Assembly (NCBI GenBank): GCA_946807835.1
Contig: OX327684.1
Span: 14,904,501-14,968,500 of the forward strand
Reading direction: 5' to 3'
DNA from: Ailanthus altissimus
Taxonomy: Eukaryota; Streptophyta; Magnoliopsida; Sapindales; Simaroubaceae
Length of the DNA stretch: 64,000 nucleotides
Under the pieces are notes generated by a model. That model was not told the DNA's origin and ran no database searches. It was given only the letters and a program-made list of their open reading frames with translations. The translations under genes were made by a program, and so were the position numbers. Below are positions 43,767-56,900 of this stretch, piece by piece. Every line of letters begins with the position of its first letter. The first letter of the stretch is position 1.

Positions 43767-46114
43767 GGAATATAGCATGATATCCAATTTTGTCCCTGTA
43801 ATATCAAAAATTCTAATTTGTCCTAATTCGTTAGCCTATTACCATTTGTTTTGATGGAAAAGCTAATTTTGCTATATAATGACATTGTTACCCTTACTAA
43901 AATTCAAGTGGCATAATTTTGATAGGACACGTAGTACAAAAATGAAATTATAAACTTAAAAAATTTTAAACACATGGCACACTTGATAGGTTTAAATTTT
44001 TAGTATTTAGTTTTAAAAATATTTTATAATTAAATAAGTAATTAAAATATAAAAATAGTCTCTACCATCATCGTCGTCACTCTGATTGTGTGCTTTCGGT
44101 GACGGTGACAATCGTAAAAATGATAAAAATTTATATCATTGGATTCTAGTAGTGAAGTCATTATCAATAAAAAAAGACTAGAAAGCGACCAAATAAAGTA
44201 GAAAAGATGGTAGCCACTGCCGCCCCGTTGTTAAATGATGGGCAGTGACTTGTACTACCACTACTGGAAAGATTGGTATTTGGCAAATTTTAGTAGTGAT
44301 TGTAGTGCAAGTCACCATCCTATCATTTGACAACCTCACATCTCCACTTTTTTTTTTTTACCATTGATGAAAGGTTTATATATACTATTATTTCTATCAC
44401 TTCGAACTTAAGTTCTTCTCTAAATCAAGAGTATTTTGGTTATTTATTTGTGGTTTTTGATCATATATAGGTTTACTAACTAAGGCTTGAAGATTTGGGG
44501 CAAAACAAATGTGAAATGGACATAAAACGATGAATCAATAGTTCAAGGCTAGGCGTCACAGCGCCCATGGTTGGACACCCCGACATCTAGTCTAAAGACG
44601 CTATACAGCTTATAATGATGATTTTTTTTCATGCTTTAGTGCCACGACACCTAACCCCCAGCACCAGTGCAACATATAAAATCCCTTTTCAATTGTCCTA
44701 TTTCTACTTGGATTCAAAGTCCCACGTCCCTAGAATTATGAGGACCTATAAAAGCACTCTTTTCAGAGCCAAAACAAACACAATATCAGAGGTAAACCTA
44801 AGAAAAATAATACACATCACAATGACAATAGATCAAAGCAAGAATTCAATATTGAAGATCAAGAATTGCGCAATCAAGTTAAGAGCAAGAAAGAAGCAAT
44901 CCAGGGCATTTTCTTGTGTTATTTCTTATCTAATCTTGTTATTATGATCTTTTTCATGACGTCTTGGATTCATTACTTTGATACTTTTGAATTTGTTATG
45001 ATATCTAGAGTTAGGCTTTTGAGAATAATATGTAGTTGAATTTTATTGACTCTTAGTTTATGAAGTTAATATATACAATTAATTAATTTTTTCTTGTGTT
45101 TAAAGCTTTCATTATATCTGGCTAATATTTTGAATGATTAAGAAATCATAATGAACTCGACAGAGAAATTTATGTGTTTAGCTTGGGATCGTTTGATGCA
45201 TGATCATAGAGTGACAGTTATAAGTTCTATGTAGAATAGAAATATACTTAGATGGCATGTATAATATTATTTATACTTGTTTTTAATGAGTTGTATCCAA
45301 TTCGGATTACTATGGACATATAAGTAATTGTTAAGGTAAAATATAATCACTCGACCATCAACAGAGGCTTGTGATGAGATTAGAGTCCAGCTAACAATTG
45401 TTATTAAAGAACTAACTAAGAGATTAATTAATCCAATGAAATATTAGAGGATAAGTCGAAACTCTAAATTGCTCCTAATTGGTGAATTCAAACCTTTGTT
45501 GCTGTTAATTAATATTAAGTTTGATTTAATTTGATAGAATTAAGTTATCAATTCATATTTTGATTTGTCTGGATAAAAGTTAAAGTAAGATTAATTTTAG
45601 TATTTGATCGAAAGAAATAGGTTAAATAAGTCTCTGTGAAAATGATATTTGGACTTTGATCATATATTATTTGATACGATAATGTGTACTTGTGCTTAGT
45701 TATTATTGCATACATAAGCCGCTTTCTTGTCTTTTTTTAGTTAAAAATGACCATACTATTGTGTAAATCAACAAATATAGAGTTTAATGATATAAATTTT
45801 GATCGTTTTATGACCGTTAACACCGCCATTCATTGGAGATGGTGGCAGAGGTTATTTTTATTTTTTAATTATTTACTTTTTAAAAATAAATATTAAAATT
45901 TAATCTTATTAGAGTGTCATATGTCCTTTTATTTTTTTTATTATTGACCAATTCGTGATTGATACGTGGGCACGGCATAATGCATGTTAGTTTGCATCTC
46001 CCTATGTCAGCCCACTTTAAAATTTCATGATAAATTCTAATTTTGCCCTTCCCATCAAAATAAACAGTAGCAGGATAATAGATTGAGACAAAATTAGACA
46101 TTAAGCTATATTCC
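43767..46114. mobile_element. TIR element (MULE-like) with nested LTR-like sequence
   Basis: Left end GGAATATAGCATGATATCCA and right end, inverted, GGAATATAGCTTAATGTCTA; inverted similarity runs about 350-380 bp inward (43767-44140 and 45765-46114). The terminal region shares 'taattcgttagc' and 'ttgttttgatgg'-like blocks with the element at 46971, so both belong to one TIR family. There is no transposase. 44227-44330 holds a further small inverted repeat ('gttgttaaatgatggg'). No target duplication was evident. Confidence 0.65.
44470..45730 (+). repeat. LTR-like sequence inside the TIR element
   Basis: Has 'gcgtcacagcgcccatgg' near 44551, 'ctataaaagcac' (TATA-like, 44746), a transcript-like A-rich leader and an end with 'gtctctgtgaaaatgatatt' then 'gtgtacttgtgc', matching the layout of plant Athila/Tat-type LTR ends. 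A chance ORF 44615-44947 lies in it. Borders and class are approximate. Confidence 0.4.
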
Positions 46115-46970
46115 AAGAAAAAAAAAGATCCTTTACCTTTTTAGTTTTTTTACTTAATAGAAAGTAATTTTAATCGGAATTGTATTGTTGAGATTGTTCA
46201 TGATATGTTTGAGAGATGTATGTGGCAATATAAAAAATGTGGGGAATTGTTGTTTGAAAATAGAAAAAGAATGTTGGCAATCTGTTGAGAACATCAAGTG
46301 CTTGATAAAATACTGAGTTAAAATGCATGAGTGCGCTCTTACTTAAGGTATTGGGTGCTCAACAATGTCTACTTGTTCAAACTCTCATTTCTTGTTCTTT
46401 ACAATTTTTTTTAAATATTATTAATTAAAAGGTTAAGGACATATGTAGGGAATATTAACTTTAGCACTAATCTTACTAGGAATTAGTTTTTGTACTAATA
46501 TCCTTTATTGAGAATTTAATCATTTGGGACCAAATACCTCATAACTTGGTATTTAGTACTTTAAAACTACTAAATGTGTGTACAAGAAAACTTTATTGAT
46601 GTATGACATAATACTCACTTGTGTCCTTATAAAGTTTATTTCTTGTTGAAATAGAAGTCAACGTAAAAGAAAAATCTAAAAAATGATCAAAACACGCAAT
46701 TCGAGTCAAGAATAGGACTTTTCTTGTAAGTTGGCATTGTGGTGAGTCAAAGCTCTTGCGTGATGCTGTTGCATTTTCAGGTGATGCCGCGCAAAGACAA
46801 AACTCTTGCTTTAGTGTTGGTGCGACCCCTTCACAGTGTCTTCTATCCTTTTCTCACTTTTGGCTTTTCATTTTTATCATTTTCTCGTACGTTTGACACG
46901 TACTTAATCTCATGTTCTACTCATGGTTTCTAACTCAATCATTAGAATTCCAACAATATTCTTGTTTAAG
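46115..46970. other. No recognised feature
   Basis: AT-rich sequence between two TIR elements. The open frame 46739-46933 has no domain. Nothing supported. Confidence 0.4.
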
Positions 46971-48466
46971 GAAGATGGCATAATATCTACTTTTGTCTCA
47001 CGAGTTTAAAAAAAAAAAATCATCTTAATTCGTTAGCTTGTTATTATTTTTTTTTTACAAAGAAACTCATTTTGTTGTACAATAATATTTATCTTTATTT
47101 ATTAAGTTCGATGATTAAAGTGAAAGACATATCATTAAATTTTAATAATTTAATAAAAAAATATTAAAATTTAGTCTTTTTTTTAAATTTTAAAAATAAA
47201 AATAATTTTTTTAATAATTTAATAAAAAATATTAAATTTTGATCGACTCCCATCGTTCCCACCCAAGGATCCTAACCTGCCTCCCCCTCCCACCATAGCT
47301 AGCTGGCCCTCACACCGCCCCCTCCTCCACTGCCACCGCGTTCCCTCTCAAAACTTATAATTGCAGGATTGACGTTACAAAGGCTGAAGTTTGCGGCGGA
47401 GATAAAGGACCCTAAGAGGAATGGAGCACGAATTTGGCTCGTGACTTACGAGCGGCCTGAGGACGCGACGTTGGCTTATGATCGAGCCGCTTTTGAGATG
47501 CGTTAATAATTTTTTGTTTTAACATTTTGCATTAATCGTTATTCCCGAAGCAATATGATTTGGGAATTTCACTTTGTCTGTAGCTTTTGGTGGTCTCATC
47601 CCTTCGTTGTTAAACCTTCAGGTGCATAAGTTCCCAGATCCTGCCATGTATGGTCCATCTACTAGTTTTGGACTATTTCGATATATGCAATTCTGAAGGA
47701 GGAAAGTGTATCAATATTTTCATGGGTGCAACCTGCGATTAATAATTGATCACATGGACCGTGATCTGTGACTGGTTTTGAAAGAGTATGTAGTCTGTTT
47801 GCTCGATTATTTTTATAATTGAGTTGTGGTGGTTTGGACAGTTTTCGATTTGATTTAATGATTGAGTTGGGAATAGTTATAGTTTTTGATTGGATCTGTT
47901 TATTGCATTTCTGTGATTAAGGTTCCATTATTATTAGAATATGCAATAATTATTATGTTTCGTGGTGGGATTGAAAGCCGAAGACTAATTTTTTTGTTTT
48001 AAATTTTGCATCAATAGGTGAATTTTTTTATTGAAATTAATCAATCCATCGATTCGGATTCTTCATTGTTTTATCAAACATGGATGTGGCGGTGGAGGAA
48101 GGGGTGTCGGCCGGCCACGGTGGAAGAGGGATGTAGGGTGGGGCTTTAGGGTTGGATGGGAGTAGTGGTAAGAGTTGATCAATTATTAAATTATTAAAGT
48201 TTATATATATATATATATATTTTAATTTTTAAGATAAAATTTATAATATTAAAAAAATCAAATTTTAATATTTTTTATTAAATTATTAAAATTTATTGAC
48301 GTGTTTTGTCACTTTAATTATTTAACTTAATAAATAAGAGTAAAAATATCATTATACAATAAAATAAATTTTTTTTGATTAAAAAAATAATAATAAACTA
48401 ATGGATTGGGATAATTTTAAATTTTTTTTTAAATTTGTAGGACAAAAGTGAGTATTACACTATTTC
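46971..48466. mobile_element. Pack-MULE-like element carrying an AP2/ERF fragment
   Basis: Long inverted repeats, 46971-47341 and 48082-48466, align end to end by eye ('taatatctacttttgtct' against the inverse of 'gacaaaagtgagtatta'; inner parts include the C-rich segment 47255-47341 against the G-rich 48082-48170). Between them lie about 740 bp of unrelated, genic-looking sequence with an ERF DNA-binding-domain piece. Mutator-like elements with captured host fragments are called Pack-MULEs. A clean 9-bp target duplication was not seen. Confidence 0.7.
47387..47506 (+). pseudogene. Partial AP2/ERF DNA-binding domain
   Basis: 39 codons then TAA: '[18 protein letters not shown]' and '[21 protein letters not shown]', equal to strands 2-3 and the helix of the ERF domain (usual [33 protein letters not shown]). 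The YRGVRRRPWG start and the LNFP end of the domain are absent, G of LGTY reads V, and it stops right after MR, so it cannot bind DNA normally. The usual role is transcription control at GCC-box or DRE sites. It lies inside a TIR element, indicating capture. Confidence 0.85.
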
Positions 48467-49189
48467 GTAAGACATAAATATCTTTAATTCTTAATTAAAT
48501 AAAAAAATAAAAAATTAATGATTATGCAGGGTTATATTTATAAGTCATTTAAAAAGCATTGGAGAATTGTGATCAACAAATTTTATTGAATGTAGATAAT
48601 TTTACTTTGACAAAATTTGTCGACCACAATTTTTTTTAAACGTGCTCGACAATTTGACACTTGCAAATGGACTAATTTAGAATAAGGCAATTGTGCTCAA
48701 CAATCTTTGTCACGTAAAATTGTTTACGCTCAGTAATTTTGCTGAGCACAATTGCCCCGTGCTTACAAATGAACCAATTTAGCATAAAAATTTGTGTTAA
48801 AAAATTTTTATTTAATAAAATTATCCGCGCTTGACAATTTTTATCGAGCACAATTGCCTACGCTTGCAAATAGATCAATTTAACGTTAGAGATTCACGAG
48901 CACAATTCTCGGTCCATTTATAAGCACTTAATTATTGCGCAAGCATCGAAAATTGTGTTCGACAAACTTTATCGAGCGCAAACAATTTTGCTCAACAAAT
49001 TTTGTCGAGCGCAAGCATAATCTCCAATGCTTGCCGGATAGTTTGACGCTTACAAATGGATCAATTTAGTGTCGAAAATTATGCTCGACAATTTTTTTCG
49101 AGCGCAGATAACTTTTCATAACAAATTTTGTCGAGAGCAGGCGAGTTTTACAAAGGCAATTATTACCATATTTACCTAATTCTATTGGA
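48467..49189. repeat. Array of palindromic repeat units
   Basis: 48540-49145 holds repeated words of the form 'gctcgacaaattttgtcgagcgc', each nearly self-complementary, alternating with 'gcttacaaatggatcaattta' at 48659, 48761, 48862 and 49048 (spacing about 101, 101 and 186 bp) and one inverted copy of the latter near 48930. At least six hairpin-capable units. No coding frame. It directly precedes the amidase pseudogene. Confidence 0.8.
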
Positions 49190-50125
49190 AAAAAAATCAG
49201 TATAGCCACTGGCACTCACAAATCCTGGTATCCCAACAGTGAGAGCTAGGAAATATATTTGCATAACAGGCATACTGTACCCTTTACCCATGTTAATACA
49301 CTGTTTAATTTAGTAATCAAGCAATCTGTTGTCATAAATTGTTGGGTAGGTGCTCCTATTTAGTTTTGTTTTCCATGCTTCCATTAAGCATTAAAAGTGG
49401 TTTGTAAATACTTGGAAACTGAAGGCTTTGACTGCAACTGCAAGCTGGCAGGCTAATGAGAGACAATGGATTATGAAGACCATTTTTACGGCCAATAAAT
49501 TAAATATTTCATGCTTTCTGATTGTGGTCTGGAAATCTTATGATCTTTTACTTGGGCATTGTAACTATGTTTGCTGCATTTCATCTGAGAAAGAAAATCT
49601 GTGTTTGAATGGTTGACCAACTGGAATGATAAGATGTTCTTCAGTAAGCTGAAACATCAATCTAAATAGGTTGCTCTTTCAGTTCAGGATAGCCCCTTGC
49701 TATGATTTGAGATTTCCAAAACTTTTACCAGCGACTTAGGTTCCAACATGAGGCACATGTAAAAATGGATTTCCTAATACTTGGCATTGTTGTCTTCATT
49801 ACATCATGCAGGTTCTGTTGGTACCTTCAGCTTTCTAAAAGCAACTAGTCAGGCACATTTTGAGATTCTTCTCCGTCCACGTGCAATTGAGAGTCAATGT
49901 AAGGAATCTATTCATCTCAATCCAGCGTTTATCCCAACTACATTACCTTTTGCACAATTCCTTATTATTTATTATATAAAAATTTTATTAACTAGTTGCA
50001 GGACATTTCAAATTTCATTCATTACGCCACCTTATATGTTACCTTGTGTTTTGTGGTCCTGTGTCTCTGTGAATTACACAAAAAATGTTATTTTTGTTAG
50101 AGTTGGTGTTTATTTATTATTTTAA
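49190..50125 (+). pseudogene. Truncated duplicate of the amidase gene, part 1 (intron 4 to intron 6)
   Basis: Aligns with 37660-38560 of the intact gene: intron 4, a damaged exon 5 (49685-49758, lacking roughly 38 bp around the segment before the catalytic Cys), intron 5, exon 6 (49812-49900, with a one-base deletion giving TAA after 'VPSAF') and part of intron 6. Introns are kept, so it is a genomic duplication, not a retrocopy. Exons 1-4 are absent. The open frames 49428-49616 and 49781-50125 here are by-products. Confidence 0.9.
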
Positions 50126-53100
50126 TATTGTATGAATATTAATTATTTAATAATTATACAATAAATATTTTAAATAAAAATTATTAATATTATAATTATA
50201 TAGTATAATGCTTATAACGCTATAAACATTGTATGATTTGAAGGAGTTCGGATCTAATTTAAAGGAATTTAGACTAGAGTTATGAGTTAGCAATACTGAG
50301 AGTTATAAATGATAAAAGTTAGCAGGTTATAAGAGTCAGCGAAATCTAAAGAGTTAGAATTTTGTCTATAATAGGATAAAGACCTGAGAGTATATTTATA
50401 ATGACACAATTGTAATAAGAGTTAAGAAATGTCATTGTATAAGTATGTCTCAAATATTATGTTCCTGATCTATGTTCACCGATGCGGGTCTATCGGTGAA
50501 TCATTATTATATAGATCAGTGTATGTCTATATCTGACTGGTACAGATGGTTGTTCTTAACTGACTATGACCTTAGAGCTTGTATAGGCATGCGTGTATCC
50601 AGTTAGGACTGGATACTGAATAGACTCACGAGAACTTCAATATATATCCTATGAAGCCGTCAAATGAAGGCCCTCTCAAGTTGAGTAGTATTCGTAGTTC
50701 TTTGACTTGAACATCACGATGGGCCTGTGAATGATCCACTATACTTTGGTTCCACATATGTCAGAGATATTTCATGATCTGACCGCTATGTGTGGTTGAG
50801 TATGGTCTGATGCTCATGGAGTTCGGTGTGCGTAGATACGAGATCTGTCAGCTTACATAGATAAGTTATATATCTGATGCTCTAATATTGTATTTCAGAA
50901 AGTCTTGTGGCCACAAGCATAAACTTATAAAAAGATTATTGCACAAGGTTAAATAATATCGTAAAAGTGTTTGCCTCTATTGTTTATCGAAATACAAATC
51001 TGGAGATAAGTCTAAAGATGTGCTCACAGGGATTTGACGATACTGATTTATATTCCCACACATTCAAGGTATAAATGATAGAAGGATTATATGTATACAT
51101 AGTAATCTCAACTTGTATGGTCTAATGTGCTGATTTGTAATATCTATAACGTGATGATGGGGCATCGATTACGAATTTATGGAATAGTTCTATTTGAGAA
51201 ATCAGATGTAGACCTAAGAAGTCCCGCAATATGAAATGTACTTTTTGTGCACTTAGGCAACGTATCATATTGAATGGCTCAATACAGTAAAATCTAGTAA
51301 TTTACTATGTTTAAGTTAACTAAAGTATATAATTAAATGATGGGACCTACTTTAGGTTAACTTGATAACTCAGTAAGGATATAAAAGTAATTTTATTAAA
51401 TATTTATTTAATTATTAAATAATTAAAATAAATATTTATTTATTTAATAATTAAATAAATAATTTAACTTAACTATGATTAAAAGTTAACTATATGATTA
51501 AGTTAAGTTAATCTTACTTAATGGTTAGGTAAAGGTTAACTTAACTATGGTTAAGTTAGTTAACTAGGGTTATATTATTTAAATATTTATTTAACTTAAA
51601 GATTAAGTTAAATTAACTTAACTAAGGTTAAATGTTAACTATGGTTAGATTAAGTTAAATGTAAATTCAATTTAAGTGAAATTAAAATTAAATACATATT
51701 AAATTAATTGTTGATTAAATGTATTTGGTTTATATTAGTAAAATAAATTAATTTTAATAAGTTAAGTGTTTTATGGATAGCTGAAAAATTTAGAGAAAAA
51801 TTGAGAATGAAAATTATGATGTTTTCAAGAGTTGAAAACATGTTATATTCATCATCTTTTTTAATTAAAATTAGCCATTAAAATATGGATTAAATTTATT
51901 TTTGTTCAAGAATTGAATAAATAAATAATAAATTTAACTAAATTAAAGAGTTTAACTTTGAATTAAGTTTAAGAGTTAAACTGATTGATAGATTAACATA
52001 CTATTATTCTAGACAATCAAACTCATCCTTATTAATTACTAGGATTGATCAAAGTTTACATTTGAGGTGAACTTCAAAAAATTTAATCTAAAGGCTTCAT
52101 TAGTTAAATTCTCAATCTTGTTTATTAATTTGATTATTATATATTTATTGTGTTTATTATAAGTTTTTATAATTCTGTTGTGCACATATATGTATGAGAT
52201 ATGTATATTTTTGTATGATGAACATAATCACATGCATGCACCCTAGAATAATCAACATCTAACAATTGTTTCTAGGAATTTCGGTCCAAGTTCAATCACC
52301 CTTAAGGTCTAATGTGGTCCATAAATCCTGAGCTCGAACCACTTAAGAACATTTCACTTAAGGCCCATAATAAGGTCTATTATGTAGACACTCCAAGCAT
52401 CAGCCCACCAACGTAGGTGAAGCCTTAATAGTGAATAAAAAAATATCCTCGAGATTTACTTATGGTCATTGACCCTAAAGTTCTTAGTATCAGTAGGCAT
52501 TCTTGACAAATGGCATTAGCTGAGCCGACCATATATGCCCAAGGTCAACTATGCAAGCCCTCTGAGGCTAACTACTCAAGATTCTTGAAGCCTAAGAGAG
52601 GTACACATTGATTGAGGACCGAAGACTCATTATCATCCCAGAGAATCTCAGAGTCCCTATATTTTCAATATAAATCTAGTCCCTACAATAATAGGATCAG
52701 CAATATCCATGAGAATCTTAGAGCCCCAAGATCTTCAGTACAAATCCTACTAATACAATCTCGGAGTGAGTTCAAATTAGGAAAGTACAAGTATGCCTTA
52801 ATTTTAATGGGATTCTAGAACATATGCCTATAAAATGGGGCTAAATGGTCGGAGAATGGACTCATTGGATTCTTTTTTTTTTAAAGAAAAACTAATTTTG
52901 GAACCCTTAAACCTTTTTCCTTTGGCTGAATTAGCAACTCTCTCACTAAGAATAAATACAACCCTAGAAGCCATATTTATGCACAAACCCCCAGAGCCTT
53001 CTTTCATTTACTTTCTTGTTTTTTTTCTAAGGCCTTTTACTGACTTAAGCATTAAAAAGGTTACTTTAAAAAAAAAAACTCTAACGTGGCATAATGTTAT

Positions 53101-53249
53101 TTGCAGTTATAGAAAACTCATGTAGTCCAACTCACATCTAGAATGGTCATCTTTGCCTAATTTCAACTTAACCTGTCAAAGGCTTAACAGCTATTCTTAG
53201 AGAAACAAATTCAACTTGTTGGCTTTGAAAATCCCGAATTCTAGGGTCA
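50126..53249 (+). repeat. Proposed 5' LTR (about 3.1 kb)
   Basis: Starts at (TA/TG)TTGTATGAATATT. It has a long AT-rich, TTAA-dense central part (51370-51700, many copies of 'ttaactta'), then a Tat-like LTR end ('gacttaagcatt', 'ctctaacgtggcataa') and CA at 53249. Confidence 0.5.
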
Positions 53250-53253
53250 ATAG

Positions 53254-53901
53254 TTTAGCACTGTCTGTAGAAATAAAACAAAAAGCTATAAAAAGGACAA
53301 TCATGATAGGTAACCAATCAAATATGGATAAGACGACCACCAAATTCATGATCGATCAAAATCAACAATTGAAGAAAATCCTGACCTAAATAACCTAAAT
53401 CAATCATTGGAATTATGTAATAATGATGATGCGGTGTACCAAAGGAAGACAACCACTTGGTGAATGGAATTGGAAGAGGAATTAAGAAGAGAAAAACATA
53501 AGAGAAAGGAGTTGAGAGAATTGTTGGTAGTAGTTTTAGAAAGGAATAAAAGATTAGTACAAGCCCTGAGAAGTCGTTGACTGATGAGTTGGCCTGACCA
53601 ATTCTATAAGACCTCTCTTGCCAATTTAGGACAATAGGTTTCTCGCTTCGCTCACTTGAGAGTAGAAAGAGTAAGGGCATATAAGAGTCATCTGAAGAAG
53701 AGATCTAACCCTCAAGTATAAAGTCATACCCAGTGACCGAGCACTTGTACACTCGCAAGTGGGAGACTCCGGGTGAGATAGATGAAATATAGACACAGAG
53801 AGAAATGAGGATGATCTAAATGAGCATAACACTTGAAATGTCCTATTGAATAAAAGAAAACTCATGGAAGTGTTGAGACTTGTGCTTACATGCCATCCCA
53901 T
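53254..53901 (+). pseudogene. Primer site and gag 5' remnant of the proposed element
   Basis: 'tttagcactgtctgtag' (53254-53270) is a mutated TTTGGCGCCGTCTGTGG primer site. A charged coiled-coil-like stretch follows at about 53467-53580 ('ELEEELRREKHKRKELRELL', 'VVVLERNKRLVQALRSR', stop), typical of the N-part of Ty3/Gypsy gag. No capsid or pol. The interior is only about 650 bp, so the element was non-autonomous. Confidence 0.5.
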
Positions 53902-56900
53902 TGTTGTATGAATATTTTATTTTATAATATTTATACAGTTAAGTTTTTATTAAATCGCTAATTTTATTAATTAAATGTTAGCTTGTTACGCTACAGATAT
54001 TGTATGATCTAAAGGAGTTTAGATCTGGTCCAAAGGAGTTTAGACTAACGCTAAGTGTTAGCAACGTTTAGAATTATAATTGCTAACAGTTAGCACTACT
54101 AAGTTAGTAGGTTATAAAAGTCAGCAAAATCTAAGAGTTAGGACATTGTCTATAACGGGACATAGACCCGAGAGTACATCAGTAATAACATAGTTGCAAA
54201 GAGTTGCAATAGGTGCTAAGAAATGTTAATATGTAAGTCTATTTTTAAATTATATATTCCTGATCTTATTCATCGATGTGAGTCTGTCGGTAAAATTCTT
54301 TTTAATAGACCAGTGTATACTATACTTAGATGGTCTAAATGGTTGTTCTTAATTAACTATGGGCTTATCGGAAGTTCGTATAACATACATGTATTCAGTA
54401 AGGATTGAATACTGAACAGGCTCATCGAGGACCCTAATAGACATCCCATAAAGTCTTCAGTGGTAAGTCCTATTGAGTTAAATAGTGTACGTGATCCTTT
54501 GACTTAAGCTCTACGGTAGACTTATAAGTGATCCACCATGCTTTGGTTCTACATATGTCAGAAACCTTTTATAGTCTGACCGCTATGTGTCGCTAGATAT
54601 GCTCTGAAGTTTATAGAGTCCGGTGTGTACAGATATAAAATCCATATGCTCACATAGGTGAGTTGTATATCCGAATGCTCCGAAATTGTATCTCAAAAAG
54701 ACTTATAGCCATAAGCAACAAACCCGAGAAAAGAGTTTCCAATAGGGTCAAATAATATCGTAAAGGTGTTTGCGTGTATTATTTATCGAGATACGTGTCT
54801 GGAGATAAGTTCATGAATTAACGGATGGGGATTTGACGGTGATAATCTATATCCCTGCTCCTCTAGGATATAAATGACTGAAGGATTATACGTATGCGTG
54901 ATGACCTCAACTTGTATAGTCTACTGCACTGATTTGTAATATCCGTGACGTATGTGTAGGGCATCGATTTTAGACTCACGAAATAATTTCATTTGACGAA
55001 TCGGATGAGGATCTAGGGAGTCTCGCAATATAAAATGTACTCGTTGTACACTAGGGCAGCGTGCCAAATTGAATAGTTCAACCCAGTAAATTTCAGCAGA
55101 CCAAATATTTGTTTCAATTTCCCTTGAGCCATACACGTGTCAAGACTTAAGAGTTAAGTACATTAATTAGTTAACAATAGTTATTGACCAATATGATGTT
55201 GACACATGATGCATGATAGACATATTGTTGTTTGACTTAAAAATTACCAAAATGACGTTACTTGTTGGACAAATAAGATTATTATTTTATTCATTAAATT
55301 AAGTATTGAATAAAATAATAATAATAATATATTATATTATTTTTAATAGAAGTCAAACAATTATTATTTAATCTTAATTGGCATGTGTTTCTACAATAAT
55401 TTAATCATTTATTTTAATGTGATTAAATAAACAAAAGAAACACTAATGCATGGGTTTATCATATAGTAGGGCCAATATATGAAATGCAAGAAATGAAATT
55501 GTTTCTTCTTTCCCTTCTATTTTCGGCCAACACACTAACATTGCTAGTGTGTATCAATTGTTTAATGTAAGTAATTGTTTCAAAGACAAAATCATAAGTG
55601 ACCATGCATGGTGGAACCTTGTAGCTAGTAAAGGAAATGAAAATGTTTCATCCATTTGGTTGAAATTTTCGGCCAAATACATCTATATGTTTGGTTTTAT
55701 TTTATTTGTTTTGAATAAACAATTGAAACAAAAACGAAGGAGTGGTTGTGGCATTAGCTGCCATACTTATGAGCCATAGCTTGTCTACATTGAGGGAAAA
55801 TGAAGCAACACAAATAAAAGCTAAGAGTTGCTCATTTTTTGCTAAAGGAATACTAGGCCAAGACAAGTGTAGAGAGAAAGATGAATATGGAGTTTTGTTT
55901 CTAAGGGTTAGAAAACACACTTAAGGGTTGAGAGCATAAAACACTTGATATATTATTCCTTATCTTGGCCAATCACATTATAAAGTAGAAATAAGGATTC
56001 AAGTGTTGAATCTTTTGTTGGAAATGAGGTTGCCATTCTAGACTTTCCAAGCCCACTATGTTGGAGAACTTGAATTGTGAACGAGTTGCTTTATTGCGGT
56101 GTTTCGGTTCAACAAAATCCAAAAGCTTACTAAAGGATTTAACACTTAAATCCTTATTTTCACTTTATAATGTGATTGGCCAAAATAAAGAAGGATAAAT
56201 CAAGTATTTTATGCTCTCAACCCTTGAGTGTTGAGAGCATAAGATAATACATTTCAATCCCTTTGTAATTTACATTTATGAGATACATATAAAATTTAAT
56301 TATGTTTATTATTAAGAAATTAGATTTTCGACACTTCCACTATATTCTATAATGTATGAGATACATTAATAATGCATGTTTTAAATGATAAATACAATAC
56401 TTACATAAATACACCTTAAGTTTAATTAACACTCACAAAAAGATAGGAGACAAAGGGGCGTAGTTTCAAAAGTGCCATTAGGGGAAAAGATCCGAGGGCT
56501 AAAAGTGGCTACATGAGCTATTAGAGAAAAAAGAGAAGCACAAGCCTCCTTCCTTAAAGATGACCAAAAGGGAGATGAAATCTCCCCTAAATGGCTGATG
56601 AAAGGACTAATTGAATTTTTTTATAACTTTTAAAACCCTTAAACCTTAATTTATTTCTCTTGGTCGAATTAACAACCCTCTCTTATAACTTTTAAAACCC
56701 TTAAACCTTAATTTATTTCTCTTGGTCGAATTAGCAACCCTCTCATTAAGAACAAATACAACCATAGAGACCACATTTGTGTACAAACTCCAGAGCCTCC
56801 TTTCATTTACTTTCTTGCCTTCTTAATTTTTTTTTATAAGATTCTTTACAAACTTAAATATCTGAAGGTTTTCATTAAAAAAAATATCCGACATGATCTA

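Noticed and set aside
44615..44947. 110-codon ORF in the TIR element as a captured gene
   Set aside because: The surrounding sequence has the TATA, leader and end-block layout of an LTR; the ORF has no recognisable domain.
47387..47506. A functional ERF transcription-factor gene
   Set aside because: Only the middle of the domain is present, it stops right after MR, lacks the DNA-contacting N-part, and lies between long TIRs.
49428..50125. Open frames at 49428-49616 and 49781-50125 as new genes
   Set aside because: Both are chance frames across introns and damaged exons of the duplicated amidase pseudogene.
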